A DNA stretch of 6,518 nt, from positions 1 to 6,518 of the forward strand of contig JAHWLA010000163.1 in NCBI GenBank assembly GCA_019347595.1, given 5' to 3'. Shown piece after piece: positions 1-5,744 of the stretch. Below the pieces are notes generated by a model. The model was not told the DNA's origin. It saw only the letters and a list, made by a program, of their open reading frames with translations, and searched no databases. Position 1 is the first letter of the stretch. The number at the start of each line of letters is the position of its first letter. Made by a program: the position numbers and the translations under genes. Origin of the DNA: Actinomycetota bacterium (GTDB taxonomy: Bacteria; Actinomycetota; Acidimicrobiia; Acidimicrobiales; JAHWLA01).

Positions 1-1
1 G

Positions 2-58
2 GGCGTCGAGCCGGTGTCGACCACCGTCATGACCGACGCCATCCTCGCCGCCCTCTGA
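2..58 (+). CDS. C-terminal end of an unidentified protein (5' partial)
   Basis: Reading frame 2 is open from the left edge and ends at a TGA at 56-58, giving the tail GVEPVSTTVMTDAILAAL. Codons in this frame mostly end in G or C, as in the other genes here, and the frame stops just before the convergent minus-strand gene whose stop lies at 64-66. Only 18 residues are visible, so no family can be named. No obvious terminator hairpin separates the two convergent stops; only five bases lie between them. Confidence 0.5.
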   Translation, partial: GVEPVSTTVMTDAILAAL

Positions 59-63
59 AACCC

Positions 64-999
64 TCAGGGGAGGAGGTCGAGGGCGCCGCGGCGGGCCAGG
101 CGGGTGACGGCGGCGAGGTCGAGCCCCAACTCGGCCACGGTGGCGCGGCCGTCGACGGCTCGCAGCACGGCCACCTCGTCTTCCGACACCGGGAAGCGGT
201 TCTGGCCCCACACGTGGGCGAACAGCCGCTCGGGCCACCCCTCCCGCCGGTATTCGCGACTCACCGAGTCGAAGCGGCGGGCCAGCGCGGGCACGCACCC
301 GTCGACCGACCCGGCCAGCGCCGCCACCGTCGCCTCCCGCCGCCGGGCCGTCGACGGGTCCTCCCCCAGCGGGTCGCAGCCGAAGTCGTTGAACTTCAAG
401 TAGATGTTGACGGTGTCGGCCGAGTGGCGGCGCAGGTGCCACATGGCCGAGCCGCGAAAGACGACCACGTCGCCCGGCTCGTCGTGGATCGCCACCTCGG
501 TCGCCCCCTGCAACACCACCTCGGGCACCCGGTCGGGCTCCAGGCTGTCGCGCAGCGCGGTGTCGAGAAACGGGTTCTCCCACACGTCGTTCTCGGGATA
601 GAGCACGAGGTGCGACCCCTCGGGAACCGTCAGCGACAGCCCCATCGAGACCTGCGAGGCGAATCGGTCCTTGTGGGCGTTGGGGTACGGCGCGGCGTCG
701 GGCTCGTAGGACTTGATGTGCCGCTCCGACAGCGTGAGGCCCGCCCGGTCGAGCCCGCACATGGCGGCCACCGCGTCGAACAGCTCCTCGTAGTGGGCCG
801 CCTCGGCGAACTCGAAGACGAACTGCTCCTTGGCCCCGGCGATCCCCTGCCCCGACAGCGGGCCGGCCGCCCGGCGCTCCGCCACCTGGGCCTGGGCGGC
901 GGCCAGGAACTCGTCGGTCAGGCCGCCCCGCACGTGGACCCACCCCCGCTCGGCGTACGTGGCGCAGTGGTCGGCGGGCGAGAAGTCGAAGATCTTCAT
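64..999 (-). CDS. Fe(II)/2-oxoglutarate-dependent oxygenase, phytanoyl-CoA dioxygenase (PhyH)-like
   Basis: This 311-residue protein resembles the PhyH branch of the Fe(II)/2-oxoglutarate oxygenases, which hydroxylate or otherwise oxidise small molecules in the cytoplasm. The HxD part of the iron-binding triad is H109-K-D111 (NAHKDRF). The distal histidine is most likely H188 in the MWHLRRH segment, after the usual EPGDVVVFRG strand; Arg190 or Arg191 may help bind 2-oxoglutarate. Residues from about 266 to 311 form an extra module (FPVSEDEVAVLRAVDGRATV...) that looks like a small winged-helix fold. The ATG at 999-997 overlaps the upstream ATP-grasp stop as ATGA, with AGGA about ten bases upstream. 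It is the last gene of the operon. Substrate unknown; its neighbours suggest an amino-acid-like or sugar-linked intermediate. Family call fairly firm, function inferred. Confidence 0.82.
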   Translation of the reverse strand: MKIFDFSPADHCATYAERGWVHVRGGLTDEFLAAAQAQVAERRAAGPLSGQGIAGAKEQFVFEFAEAAHYEELFDAVAAMCGLDRAGLTLSERHIKSYEPDAAPYPNAHKDRFASQVSMGLSLTVPEGSHLVLYPENDVWENPFLDTALRDSLEPDRVPEVVLQGATEVAIHDEPGDVVVFRGSAMWHLRRHSADTVNIYLKFNDFGCDPLGEDPSTARRREATVAALAGSVDGCVPALARRFDSVSREYRREGWPERLFAHVWGQNRFPVSEDEVAVLRAVDGRATVAELGLDLAAVTRLARRGALDLLP

Positions 1000-2078
1000 G
1001 GGCGGTCGTCCTGGGCGAAGAGCGTCTCGAGGATCGGCGTGGCGACGTCGACGGCGGAGGTCGGGTCGGTCACCTGGGCGTGATAGTGCCAGCCCGGCGT
1101 GCCGTTCACCTCCACCACCACGCCGTCGTTCTCGGTGATCGGCACGGCGGGGTCGGACGTGACCACTTCGACCGACGCCAGCCGCAGGCCGAGGGCGCGC
1201 ACGGCGGCCAGCGCGGTGGCTTCCAGGGCAGGCGGGACGTCGACCGTCTCGTTGTCGGCGGGCCCGTTCTCGTTGACGGTGGTGCCGATCTCCACCACGC
1301 CGCCGACGGTCGGGATGGCGCGCACGCCTAACCCCTGGCGGGCCAGGGCGAGCGTGGCGTCGAGGTCGAGGGCCAGCAGCCACAGGCCGAGCCGGCCTCG
1401 GGCCGCCCGCCGCCGCTCGTTCTCCGCGGCCACCAGCTCGGCCACCGTCGACCGGCCGTCCCCGACGACGCGGGGCGGACGCCGGCGCAAGCCGCCCAGC
1501 ACCCGGCCGTCGAGCACGAGCAGGCGGTACTCCTCTCCGACGGCCTGCTGCTCCACCACCAGCGACCCGCTCCACCGAGCCGCCCGCACCGAGGCCCGCG
1601 CCAGGTCGTCGGCCGACTCGACGCCGCACGTCACACCCAGCCCGGCGCCGGTGTCGGCGGCCGGCTTCACCACGCACCGGCCGTGGGCGGCCAGGAAGCG
1701 CCGAGCCGGGCGGAGGTCGTCGATGGAGTAGGCGGCGTGGACGGGCGTGGGGATGCCCGCCTCGCCCAACAGGCGGGCGGCGGCCGTCTTGTGGGCGGCC
1801 AGCCGCAGCGTGACCGGGTCGTCGAGGGGCACCTGGTTGTCGAACACGATCCGCCGTCGCCCGCCCCGCTCCAGCGCCAGGAAGCCGTCGCCCAGCTCGG
1901 TCACCACGACGCCGCACCGGGCGGCCGCCTCGTCCCACAGCTCGCGGTACAGGTCGTGGCGACCGGGCACCTCGGTGTCGCCCTCGCCTCGCGCCCCGAC
2001 CAGCCGGGCGGCCAGCACGGCGCCCGGCTTGCCCCGCCGGGCCAGCGCCAACAAGGCACGGGAGGTCAGCGGGGTCAC
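996..2078 (-). CDS. ATP-grasp ligase related to the ATP-grasp region of cyanophycin synthetase
   Basis: This 360-residue ATP-grasp enzyme should activate a carboxylate as an acyl phosphate and join it to an amine. Nucleotide-binding signs are HK97TAAARLL, VVK138PAADTGAGLGV with its glycine-rich loop, and E182EYRLLVLDG. The segment VVGDGRSTVAEL (204-215) is a hallmark of cyanophycin-synthetase-type ATP-grasp domains. Metal ligands are probably E304 (SVEVV), E323 and N325 in VVVEVNGTPGW. It lacks the Mur-ligase-like C-terminal half of CphA, so it is not a cyanophycin synthetase itself. I chose the GTG at 2078-2076: it has AGGG eight bases upstream and overlaps the preceding small ORF stop as GTGA. 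A GTG at 2087, three codons longer, is possible but has no spaced ribosome site. Its stop overlaps the oxygenase ATG. Substrates cannot be read from sequence. Confidence 0.85.
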   Translation of the reverse strand: MTPLTSRALLALARRGKPGAVLAARLVGARGEGDTEVPGRHDLYRELWDEAAARCGVVVTELGDGFLALERGGRRRIVFDNQVPLDDPVTLRLAAHKTAAARLLGEAGIPTPVHAAYSIDDLRPARRFLAAHGRCVVKPAADTGAGLGVTCGVESADDLARASVRAARWSGSLVVEQQAVGEEYRLLVLDGRVLGGLRRRPPRVVGDGRSTVAELVAAENERRRAARGRLGLWLLALDLDATLALARQGLGVRAIPTVGGVVEIGTTVNENGPADNETVDVPPALEATALAAVRALGLRLASVEVVTSDPAVPITENDGVVVEVNGTPGWHYHAQVTDPTSAVDVATPILETLFAQDDRP

Positions 2079-2329
2079 CGCCTGCACCCTGCTGCCGCAG
2101 GGCCGCCGCCGCGCCCGGCCGCGAGCGCCGGCGAGCGTTCCGGGGGCAGGAAGGCCCGCCTAGCGGGCAGATTTGCCTCCAGAAAGGCCGGCCCGGTCGA
2201 GGTGGGGCCGCCGCTCGGAGACCGCCCGGCCGCGACGGCCGGCAAGGTCGACACTGCGGCTGCACTCGTGCTGCGCCCGGCCCTGGCCGCCGCCGAGCGT
2301 CGCGGAGGAACGGGGCGCGGCCGCGTCAT
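2075..2329 (-). CDS. Possible small protein (84 residues), unknown function
   Basis: An ATG at 2329-2327 overlaps the stop of the upstream ATP-grasp gene as ATGA, has AAGGTGG seven bases upstream, and stays open for 84 codons to a TGA at 2077-2075. That TGA overlaps a GTG start of the next ATP-grasp gene as GTGA. These couplings argue for translation. Against it, the product is low in complexity (mostly Ala, Arg, Pro, Gly, Ser; no Lys, Asp, Trp or Tyr; one Cys at residue 82), and about 18 percent of codons end in A or T, more than in the neighbours. A less biased stretch lies at 47-69 (GPAFLEANLP, then RRAFLPPERSP). I recognise no family. It may be a small protein, a precursor peptide, or merely a 250-base spacer that happens to be open. 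Confidence 0.35.
   Translation of the reverse strand: MTRPRPVPPRRSAAARAGRSTSAAAVSTLPAVAAGRSPSGGPTSTGPAFLEANLPARRAFLPPERSPALAAGRGGGPAAAGCRR
2154..2168. repeat. Perfect 6-bp inverted repeat, function unknown
   Basis: GCCCGC (2154-2159) and GCGGGC (2163-2168) flank the three bases CTA in the stretch between the two ATP-grasp genes. No T run follows on either strand, so it is not a convincing terminator. It lies inside the possible small ORF and next to a locally AT-richer patch (2169-2188). Confidence 0.4.
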
Positions 2330-3486
2330 CGGCGGGCCACCTTGCGGGCGACGACCCGAGCCGCCTCGGCCGCCTGGCGCAGCGACGGCATGGGGTCGTC
2401 GGCCGCGAACAACGGCAGGCGCTGCCGATGGAGCAAGCTGCGCGCCCACGTCGACGCCTCCATGCCGTCGGCCCGCCGGTAGTCGAGGAAGGCCCGGGCA
2501 TCGAGCACCGGGTGCCACTGCCGCTTGCCGTACCGGAACGACGACGGCACCTCGACCGGCAGCCCTGCCGCCCGGGCATACAGCAGCCACGGCAGGTCGA
2601 GCCCGCACGCTTGCAGCAAGGGGTCGGCGGCGGTCAGCCGCAGGTTGCACTCGATGAGCTTGAGTCGGCCATCGCGCTGGTCGCGCTTGAACTCCACGTT
2701 GCCCAGCCCCACCAACCCGAGCGCCCGGAACAGGCGCAGCCCCACCTCGGCCGCCTCGGGCACGTCGTCGGCCAGGTGGTACGTGCCCGTCCCCCACCGC
2801 ACCGGGTACTGCCGCAGCTTGCGTTTGGTGAAGCCGAACAGCGGCTCGCCGTCCACGAAGTAGCTGTAGTACGAGCAGAAGTCGTCATCGGGGCCGGGCA
2901 CGATCTCCGACGCCAGCAGCGGCCCGTAGGCCCGCACCGCCTCGGCGACCTCGGCGGCCGACCCCACCACCACGCCCTTGGCCCGCATGGCCGCGGGCGC
3001 CCGGTGCGACTGCACGGCCTTGAGCGCGCAGGGGAACGACAGCCCCACGGCGGCCTCGGCCGACGCCACCATCGCCACGCGCGGCGCTTCCACCCCGGCC
3101 GCCTGCGCCCGCTCGAACGTCCGCTGCTTGTCGAGCAGGTCGAGCACCAGCGCGTCGTCGGCCTCTACCGGCCCGTGCCCCCACGACGCCAACGACGCCC
3201 GGCAGCGGGCAACGAACTCCAGCCCGTGGTCGCCCGCGGGCACCACCACGGCGCCGATGCGGTTGGCCTCGAACCACGCGGCCCACGCCGCCTGCACGTC
3301 GCCCGAAGGGCGGGCCACATACGCCGACACGAAGCGCGACGAGGCCACGGGAGGCACCGCCACCGACTCGCCCAACGCCACCACCCGGACGCCGCGCCGC
3401 CCCAGGCTGCGGGCGGCCGACAGGGCGTTGACCGCACCGCCCAGGATGACGACGGGCGGACCGGGCCAGCGGTCAGTCGTCGGCAT
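2326..3486 (-). CDS. COG3919-like ATP-grasp carboxylate-amine ligase
   Basis: This 386-residue protein looks like the predicted ATP-grasp carboligases (COG3919 type; D-aspartate ligase relatives) that are common near envelope polysaccharide genes. The N-terminal pre-ATP-grasp fold begins with VVILGGAVNALSAARSLGRRG (12-32). Residues around FPCALK156AV and ASE194IVPG bind ATP. The central segment SYYSYFVDGEPLFGFTKRKL (205-224) and the tail VE265FKRD ... LIE279CN281LR supply the Mg-coordinating acidic and Asn residues. The family joins a carboxylate to an amine through an acyl phosphate. The ATG at 3486-3484 lies inside the end of the RraA-like gene, a 14-base overlap, and no clear ribosome site precedes it, so it probably depends on coupling. 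The stop overlaps the ATG of the small ORF. Family call is good; substrate unknown. Confidence 0.85.
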   Translation of the reverse strand: MPTTDRWPGPPVVILGGAVNALSAARSLGRRGVRVVALGESVAVPPVASSRFVSAYVARPSGDVQAAWAAWFEANRIGAVVVPAGDHGLEFVARCRASLASWGHGPVEADDALVLDLLDKQRTFERAQAAGVEAPRVAMVASAEAAVGLSFPCALKAVQSHRAPAAMRAKGVVVGSAAEVAEAVRAYGPLLASEIVPGPDDDFCSYYSYFVDGEPLFGFTKRKLRQYPVRWGTGTYHLADDVPEAAEVGLRLFRALGLVGLGNVEFKRDQRDGRLKLIECNLRLTAADPLLQACGLDLPWLLYARAAGLPVEVPSSFRYGKRQWHPVLDARAFLDYRRADGMEASTWARSLLHRQRLPLFAADDPMPSLRQAAEAARVVARKVARR

Positions 3487-4207
3487 CGACGCCGTCGAGC
3501 GGCACGCCCGCGGCGGTCAGGATGCCGTCCACCCACGCATTGGAGAACTCGCCGCGCGCCACCGCCGCGATGTACTCGGCCTCGGCCGCCGCCCGCGCCC
3601 GCAGGCGCTCCAACAGCTCGGGCGCGTTCTCGCGCGGGACGACCACCACGCCGTTGAGGTCGCCGACCACCAAGTCGCCGGGGTTCACCACCACCCCGCC
3701 CACCGACACGGGGTAGTTGATCTCGCCCGGTCCGCGATGGAGCGGCCCGATGGGGGTCACGCCGCGGGCGAAGACCGGGAAGTCGCCCAGCCGCAGGATG
3801 GCGGGCAGGTCGCGCACCAGCCCGTCGACCACGAACCCGCTGATACCGCGGTGGCGCGCTTTCATCGACACCAGGTCGCCCAGCACGGCGGTGTTGTGCG
3901 AGCCCGCGGCGTCGACCACCACCACGTCGCCGGGCCGGGCGACGTCGAGGCTCTTGTGCACCATGAGGTTGTCGCCGGGGAAGACCTTGACCGTGCAGGC
4001 GGGGCCGAGGATGCGCAGGGCGGGATCGGTCATGTTCGAGACGGCCGAGGTCATGGTGTAGAGCCGGTTCATGAGGTCGGAGACGTCGGGCGTCTCGAAC
4101 TCCCGGAACCCCTCGACCACCTCGGGCGCCACCCGCGTCACGTCGGCCCGCACCCGGAAGCCGGGGCCGGGGTGCATCTCGGACGTGCGGGGCTTCTGCG
4201 TCGTCAT
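3473..4207 (-). CDS. RraA-family protein (4-hydroxy-4-methyl-2-oxoglutarate aldolase-like)
   Basis: This 244-residue protein belongs to the RraA/HMG aldolase family (often mislabelled dimethylmenaquinone methyltransferase). Members are metal-dependent pyruvate-type aldolases or oxaloacetate decarboxylases, or RNase E regulators. The family signature runs GDLVSMKARHRGISGFVVDG (110-129) followed by R132-D133, the Arg-Asp pair that binds substrate carboxylate and metal. A second signature, GDLNGVVVVP (182-191), has Asn where GDxDGVVVVP usually has Asp. The ATG at 4207-4205 overlaps the kinase stop as ATGA, with GGAG eight bases upstream; the open frame reaches further upstream, but that part lies inside the kinase gene and lacks family similarity. 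Within this operon an aldolase or decarboxylase acting on a keto-acid precursor is more plausible than an RNase E regulator. That role is inference. Confidence 0.87.
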   Translation of the reverse strand: MTTQKPRTSEMHPGPGFRVRADVTRVAPEVVEGFREFETPDVSDLMNRLYTMTSAVSNMTDPALRILGPACTVKVFPGDNLMVHKSLDVARPGDVVVVDAAGSHNTAVLGDLVSMKARHRGISGFVVDGLVRDLPAILRLGDFPVFARGVTPIGPLHRGPGEINYPVSVGGVVVNPGDLVVGDLNGVVVVPRENAPELLERLRARAAAEAEYIAAVARGEFSNAWVDGILTAAGVPLDGVDADD

Positions 4208-5526
4208 GCCTGTCGCTCCGGGGCCGTGGCGTAGCTGCCGTAACTGCCGTAGTTGCCCAGCGCTCGGGCGTCGCGCGCCCGGTTGGCCACCGCGCCCAGC
4301 ACCCGCACGCCCAGAGCGTCGAGGGCGGCAGCCGCCTCGGTGACCGACTCGGCCCGTGTGTCGACGTCGACCACCAGCAGCACGCCGTCGCACAAGGTGG
4401 CGATGGTGCGGGCATCGTCGGCCCCCAGCAGCGGCGGCGCGTCGACCACCACCACGTCGAACCGCTCACGGGCCTTGGCCAGCACGTCGGAGAAGCGGCG
4501 GGCCAGCAGGTCGCCCGCGTCCGGGTCGGCCGCGGTGGGCAGCACGAACAGGTTGGCGACCGGCCCCGGTCGCACGGTGCTCTCGAAGTCGGCCTGCCCG
4601 TGGAGGATCTCGGCCAGCCCGGGGCGTTCGGGACCGGGGAACAGGCGGAGCACGCCGGGCCTGCGCAGATCGGCGTCGAGCAGCAGGACGTGGGCGTCGA
4701 GGCGGGCCAGCGAGACGGCCAGCGAGCCGGCCACCGTCGTCTTGCCCTCGCCCGCCAGCGACGACGTGACGACCAGCACGTGCACCGGCCGCTCGCGCGA
4801 CGCACGTTCGAGGTTGGTGCGCAGCGTCCGTACCGCGGCACCCACGGCGGGGTCGAGCATGGCGTCGGCCGGCGCGCCCCTCAGCACCCGCGAGGGCGGG
4901 ATACGGCCCACCACCGGGTAGCCGGTGAGCAGGGCGACGTCGCGCCACGACCGCACCCGGGGGCGGCCCCGCTCGAGCAGCAGGGCAGCGGCGGCGCCGA
5001 GCAGCAGCCCCACCACCATGCCCGCCGCCTGGTAGAGCCGGCGGGGCGGGCCGGACGGGAACGTGGGCGGGAGGGCCTGGGCCACCACCACGGCGTCGAG
5101 CAGGAGGTCGGTGTCGGCGAAGTCGAGGGTGGCCGCGGCCAGCGCGTCGGCGGCGTCGGCGGCGCGGCGCGGCGTGGGCAGCGTCACGCTGATCGTGAGA
5201 TTGGCGCTGTCGACCGTTACCGACGCCGCCACCGCCCGGGACAGCACGCCGGGCCGCTCACCGACCGACGGCGCCACCCGGTTCACCGTGGCCCGCGAGG
5301 TCACGTAGGCGACGTAGCGCGGCATGACGACGCGCACGGTGTCCGCCCCGGCGTTGCCCAAGGGCTTCGGCGCGAACGCCACGACCGTGGACGCCGTGTA
5401 CTCGTCGGGCAGCGACCCGGCGTACGCCGTGGTGCCCACCACCACGGCGAGGGCGACGAGCACTGCGACCTTCCACCGACGGAGGAGGTCTCGGAACACG
5501 ACGGGGAGGGTGACGTCGTCGGCCAC
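4204..5526 (-). CDS. Wzz/Wzc-like polysaccharide co-polymerase with bacterial tyrosine kinase domain
   Basis: This 440-residue membrane protein joins a Wzz-type chain-length region to a BY-kinase domain, as in capsule and exopolysaccharide assembly. Transmembrane helices lie at about 19-36 and 165-184, with an extracytoplasmic segment between. The cytoplasmic kinase has Walker A SLAGEGKT (256-263, K262), Walker A' LLLDADLRRP (281-290, D284 and D286), and Walker B VVVVDAPP (358-365, D362). The tail carries a small autophosphorylation-type cluster, Y426, Y429 and Y432. The usual ExxRxxR oligomerisation motif appears as AxxRxxR (R233, R236), without the Glu. The external loop is short compared with proteobacterial Wzc. 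The start is GTG at 5526-5524; an in-frame TGA lies upstream with no ATG between. There is no Shine-Dalgarno. It is the first gene of the operon and overlaps the RraA-like gene as ATGA. Confidence 0.9.
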   Translation of the reverse strand: MADDVTLPVVFRDLLRRWKVAVLVALAVVVGTTAYAGSLPDEYTASTVVAFAPKPLGNAGADTVRVVMPRYVAYVTSRATVNRVAPSVGERPGVLSRAVAASVTVDSANLTISVTLPTPRRAADAADALAAATLDFADTDLLLDAVVVAQALPPTFPSGPPRRLYQAAGMVVGLLLGAAAALLLERGRPRVRSWRDVALLTGYPVVGRIPPSRVLRGAPADAMLDPAVGAAVRTLRTNLERASRERPVHVLVVTSSLAGEGKTTVAGSLAVSLARLDAHVLLLDADLRRPGVLRLFPGPERPGLAEILHGQADFESTVRPGPVANLFVLPTAADPDAGDLLARRFSDVLAKARERFDVVVVDAPPLLGADDARTIATLCDGVLLVVDVDTRAESVTEAAAALDALGVRVLGAVANRARDARALGNYGSYGSYATAPERQA

Positions 5527-5532
5527 CGGGCG

Positions 5533-5538
5533 AGCGTA
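5533..5538 (-). promoter_or_regulatory. Candidate -10 box for a leaderless operon transcript
   Basis: On the minus strand TACGCT fits the TANNNT -10 pattern and ends six bases before the GTG start of the kinase gene. That spacing puts the transcription start on or beside the start codon. The absence of any Shine-Dalgarno close to this GTG agrees. No recognisable -35 hexamer (TTGACA-like) is seen 17-18 bases further upstream, so the call is tentative. Confidence 0.35.
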
Positions 5539-5599
5539 ACCCCCGCCTCGGTGCAGATTGGGACTTCAGCCGCTCGAATGCCGCGCCGACACAGGAAGT

Positions 5600-5690
5600 A
5601 CCCACGAAACGGCAACTCCGGGGAAATCCGGACGACGCAAAGCCACGGGCCTACAGGGAGCGATCCCCACGGCCGCCGAGCTACCGAACA
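5600..5690 (+). ncRNA. Class I cyclic-di-GMP riboswitch (GEMM-I) aptamer
   Basis: The leader of the glycosidase gene matches the GEMM-I aptamer in sequence and fold. P1 forms between CGGCA (5610-5614) and TACCG (5682-5686). The next hairpin pairs 5617-5622 with 5627-5632 around a GAAA tetraloop (5623-5626), the docking loop of this class. The invariant linker GACGCAAAGCC follows at 5634-5644, then the near-invariant CGGGCCTA (5646-5653). The second arm is capped by GGGA (5656-5659) pairing with TCCC (5664-5667) around a GCGA loop. Class I aptamers bind the second messenger c-di-GMP and control motility, matrix and surface genes. Outer boundaries are approximate. Whether binding turns the gene on or off cannot be told from the aptamer. 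Confidence 0.9.
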
Positions 5691-5738
5691 GGGGGCGCAC
5701 CACGCCCTCCGTGGGACGGAAGTTTCGTCTTGGAGGAG
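5691..5738 (+). promoter_or_regulatory. Putative riboswitch expression platform with competing hairpins
   Basis: Directly after the aptamer, GGGGGCG (5691-5697) can pair with CGCCCTC (5703-5709) around a five-base loop. The same pyrimidine-rich strand, CCTCC (5706-5710), can instead pair with the GGAGG ribosome site (5732-5736). A third hairpin, TCCGT (5708-5712) with ACGGA (5716-5720), competes as well. No stem followed by a T run is present, so control of translation initiation fits better than intrinsic termination. Mechanism is inference from base pairing by eye. Confidence 0.45.
5732..5736 (+). promoter_or_regulatory. Strong ribosome binding site for the glycosidase gene
   Basis: GGAGG lies eight bases before the GTG at 5745 and fixes that start over the in-frame TTG at 5748. 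It contrasts with the kinase gene on the other strand, which has no such site. Confidence 0.85.
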
Positions 5739-5744
5739 AGCGAA

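Noticed and set aside
996..2078. Cyanophycin synthetase (cphA)
   Set aside because: Only the ATP-grasp region is present in 360 residues; the Mur-ligase-like half needed for cyanophycin synthesis is absent and no cyanophycinase lies nearby.
2154..2168. Inverted repeat as an intrinsic terminator between the ATP-grasp genes
   Set aside because: No T run follows on either strand and the stem is only 6 bp. The downstream genes are tightly coupled, so termination here would be odd.
64..2265. A single 733-residue minus-strand ORF covering the oxygenase and much of the second ATP-grasp gene
   Set aside because: Only the part from the ATG at 999 has family similarity. The N-terminal 420 residues are Arg/Gly/Pro-rich and are the wrong frame of the ATP-grasp gene.
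2116..2329. Small ORF as a graspetide (microviridin-type) precursor because ATP-grasp enzymes flank it
   Set aside because: There is no PFFARFL-type leader, no Lys or Asp and few Thr in the C-terminal part, and the flanking ligases are COG3919-like and CphA-like rather than of the graspetide type.
2173..4234. Long plus-strand ORFs opposite the ATP-grasp and RraA genes
   Set aside because: Their products are His/Arg/Gly/Pro-rich with no recognisable domains, and they mirror well-supported minus-strand genes. Long antisense frames are expected at this GC content.
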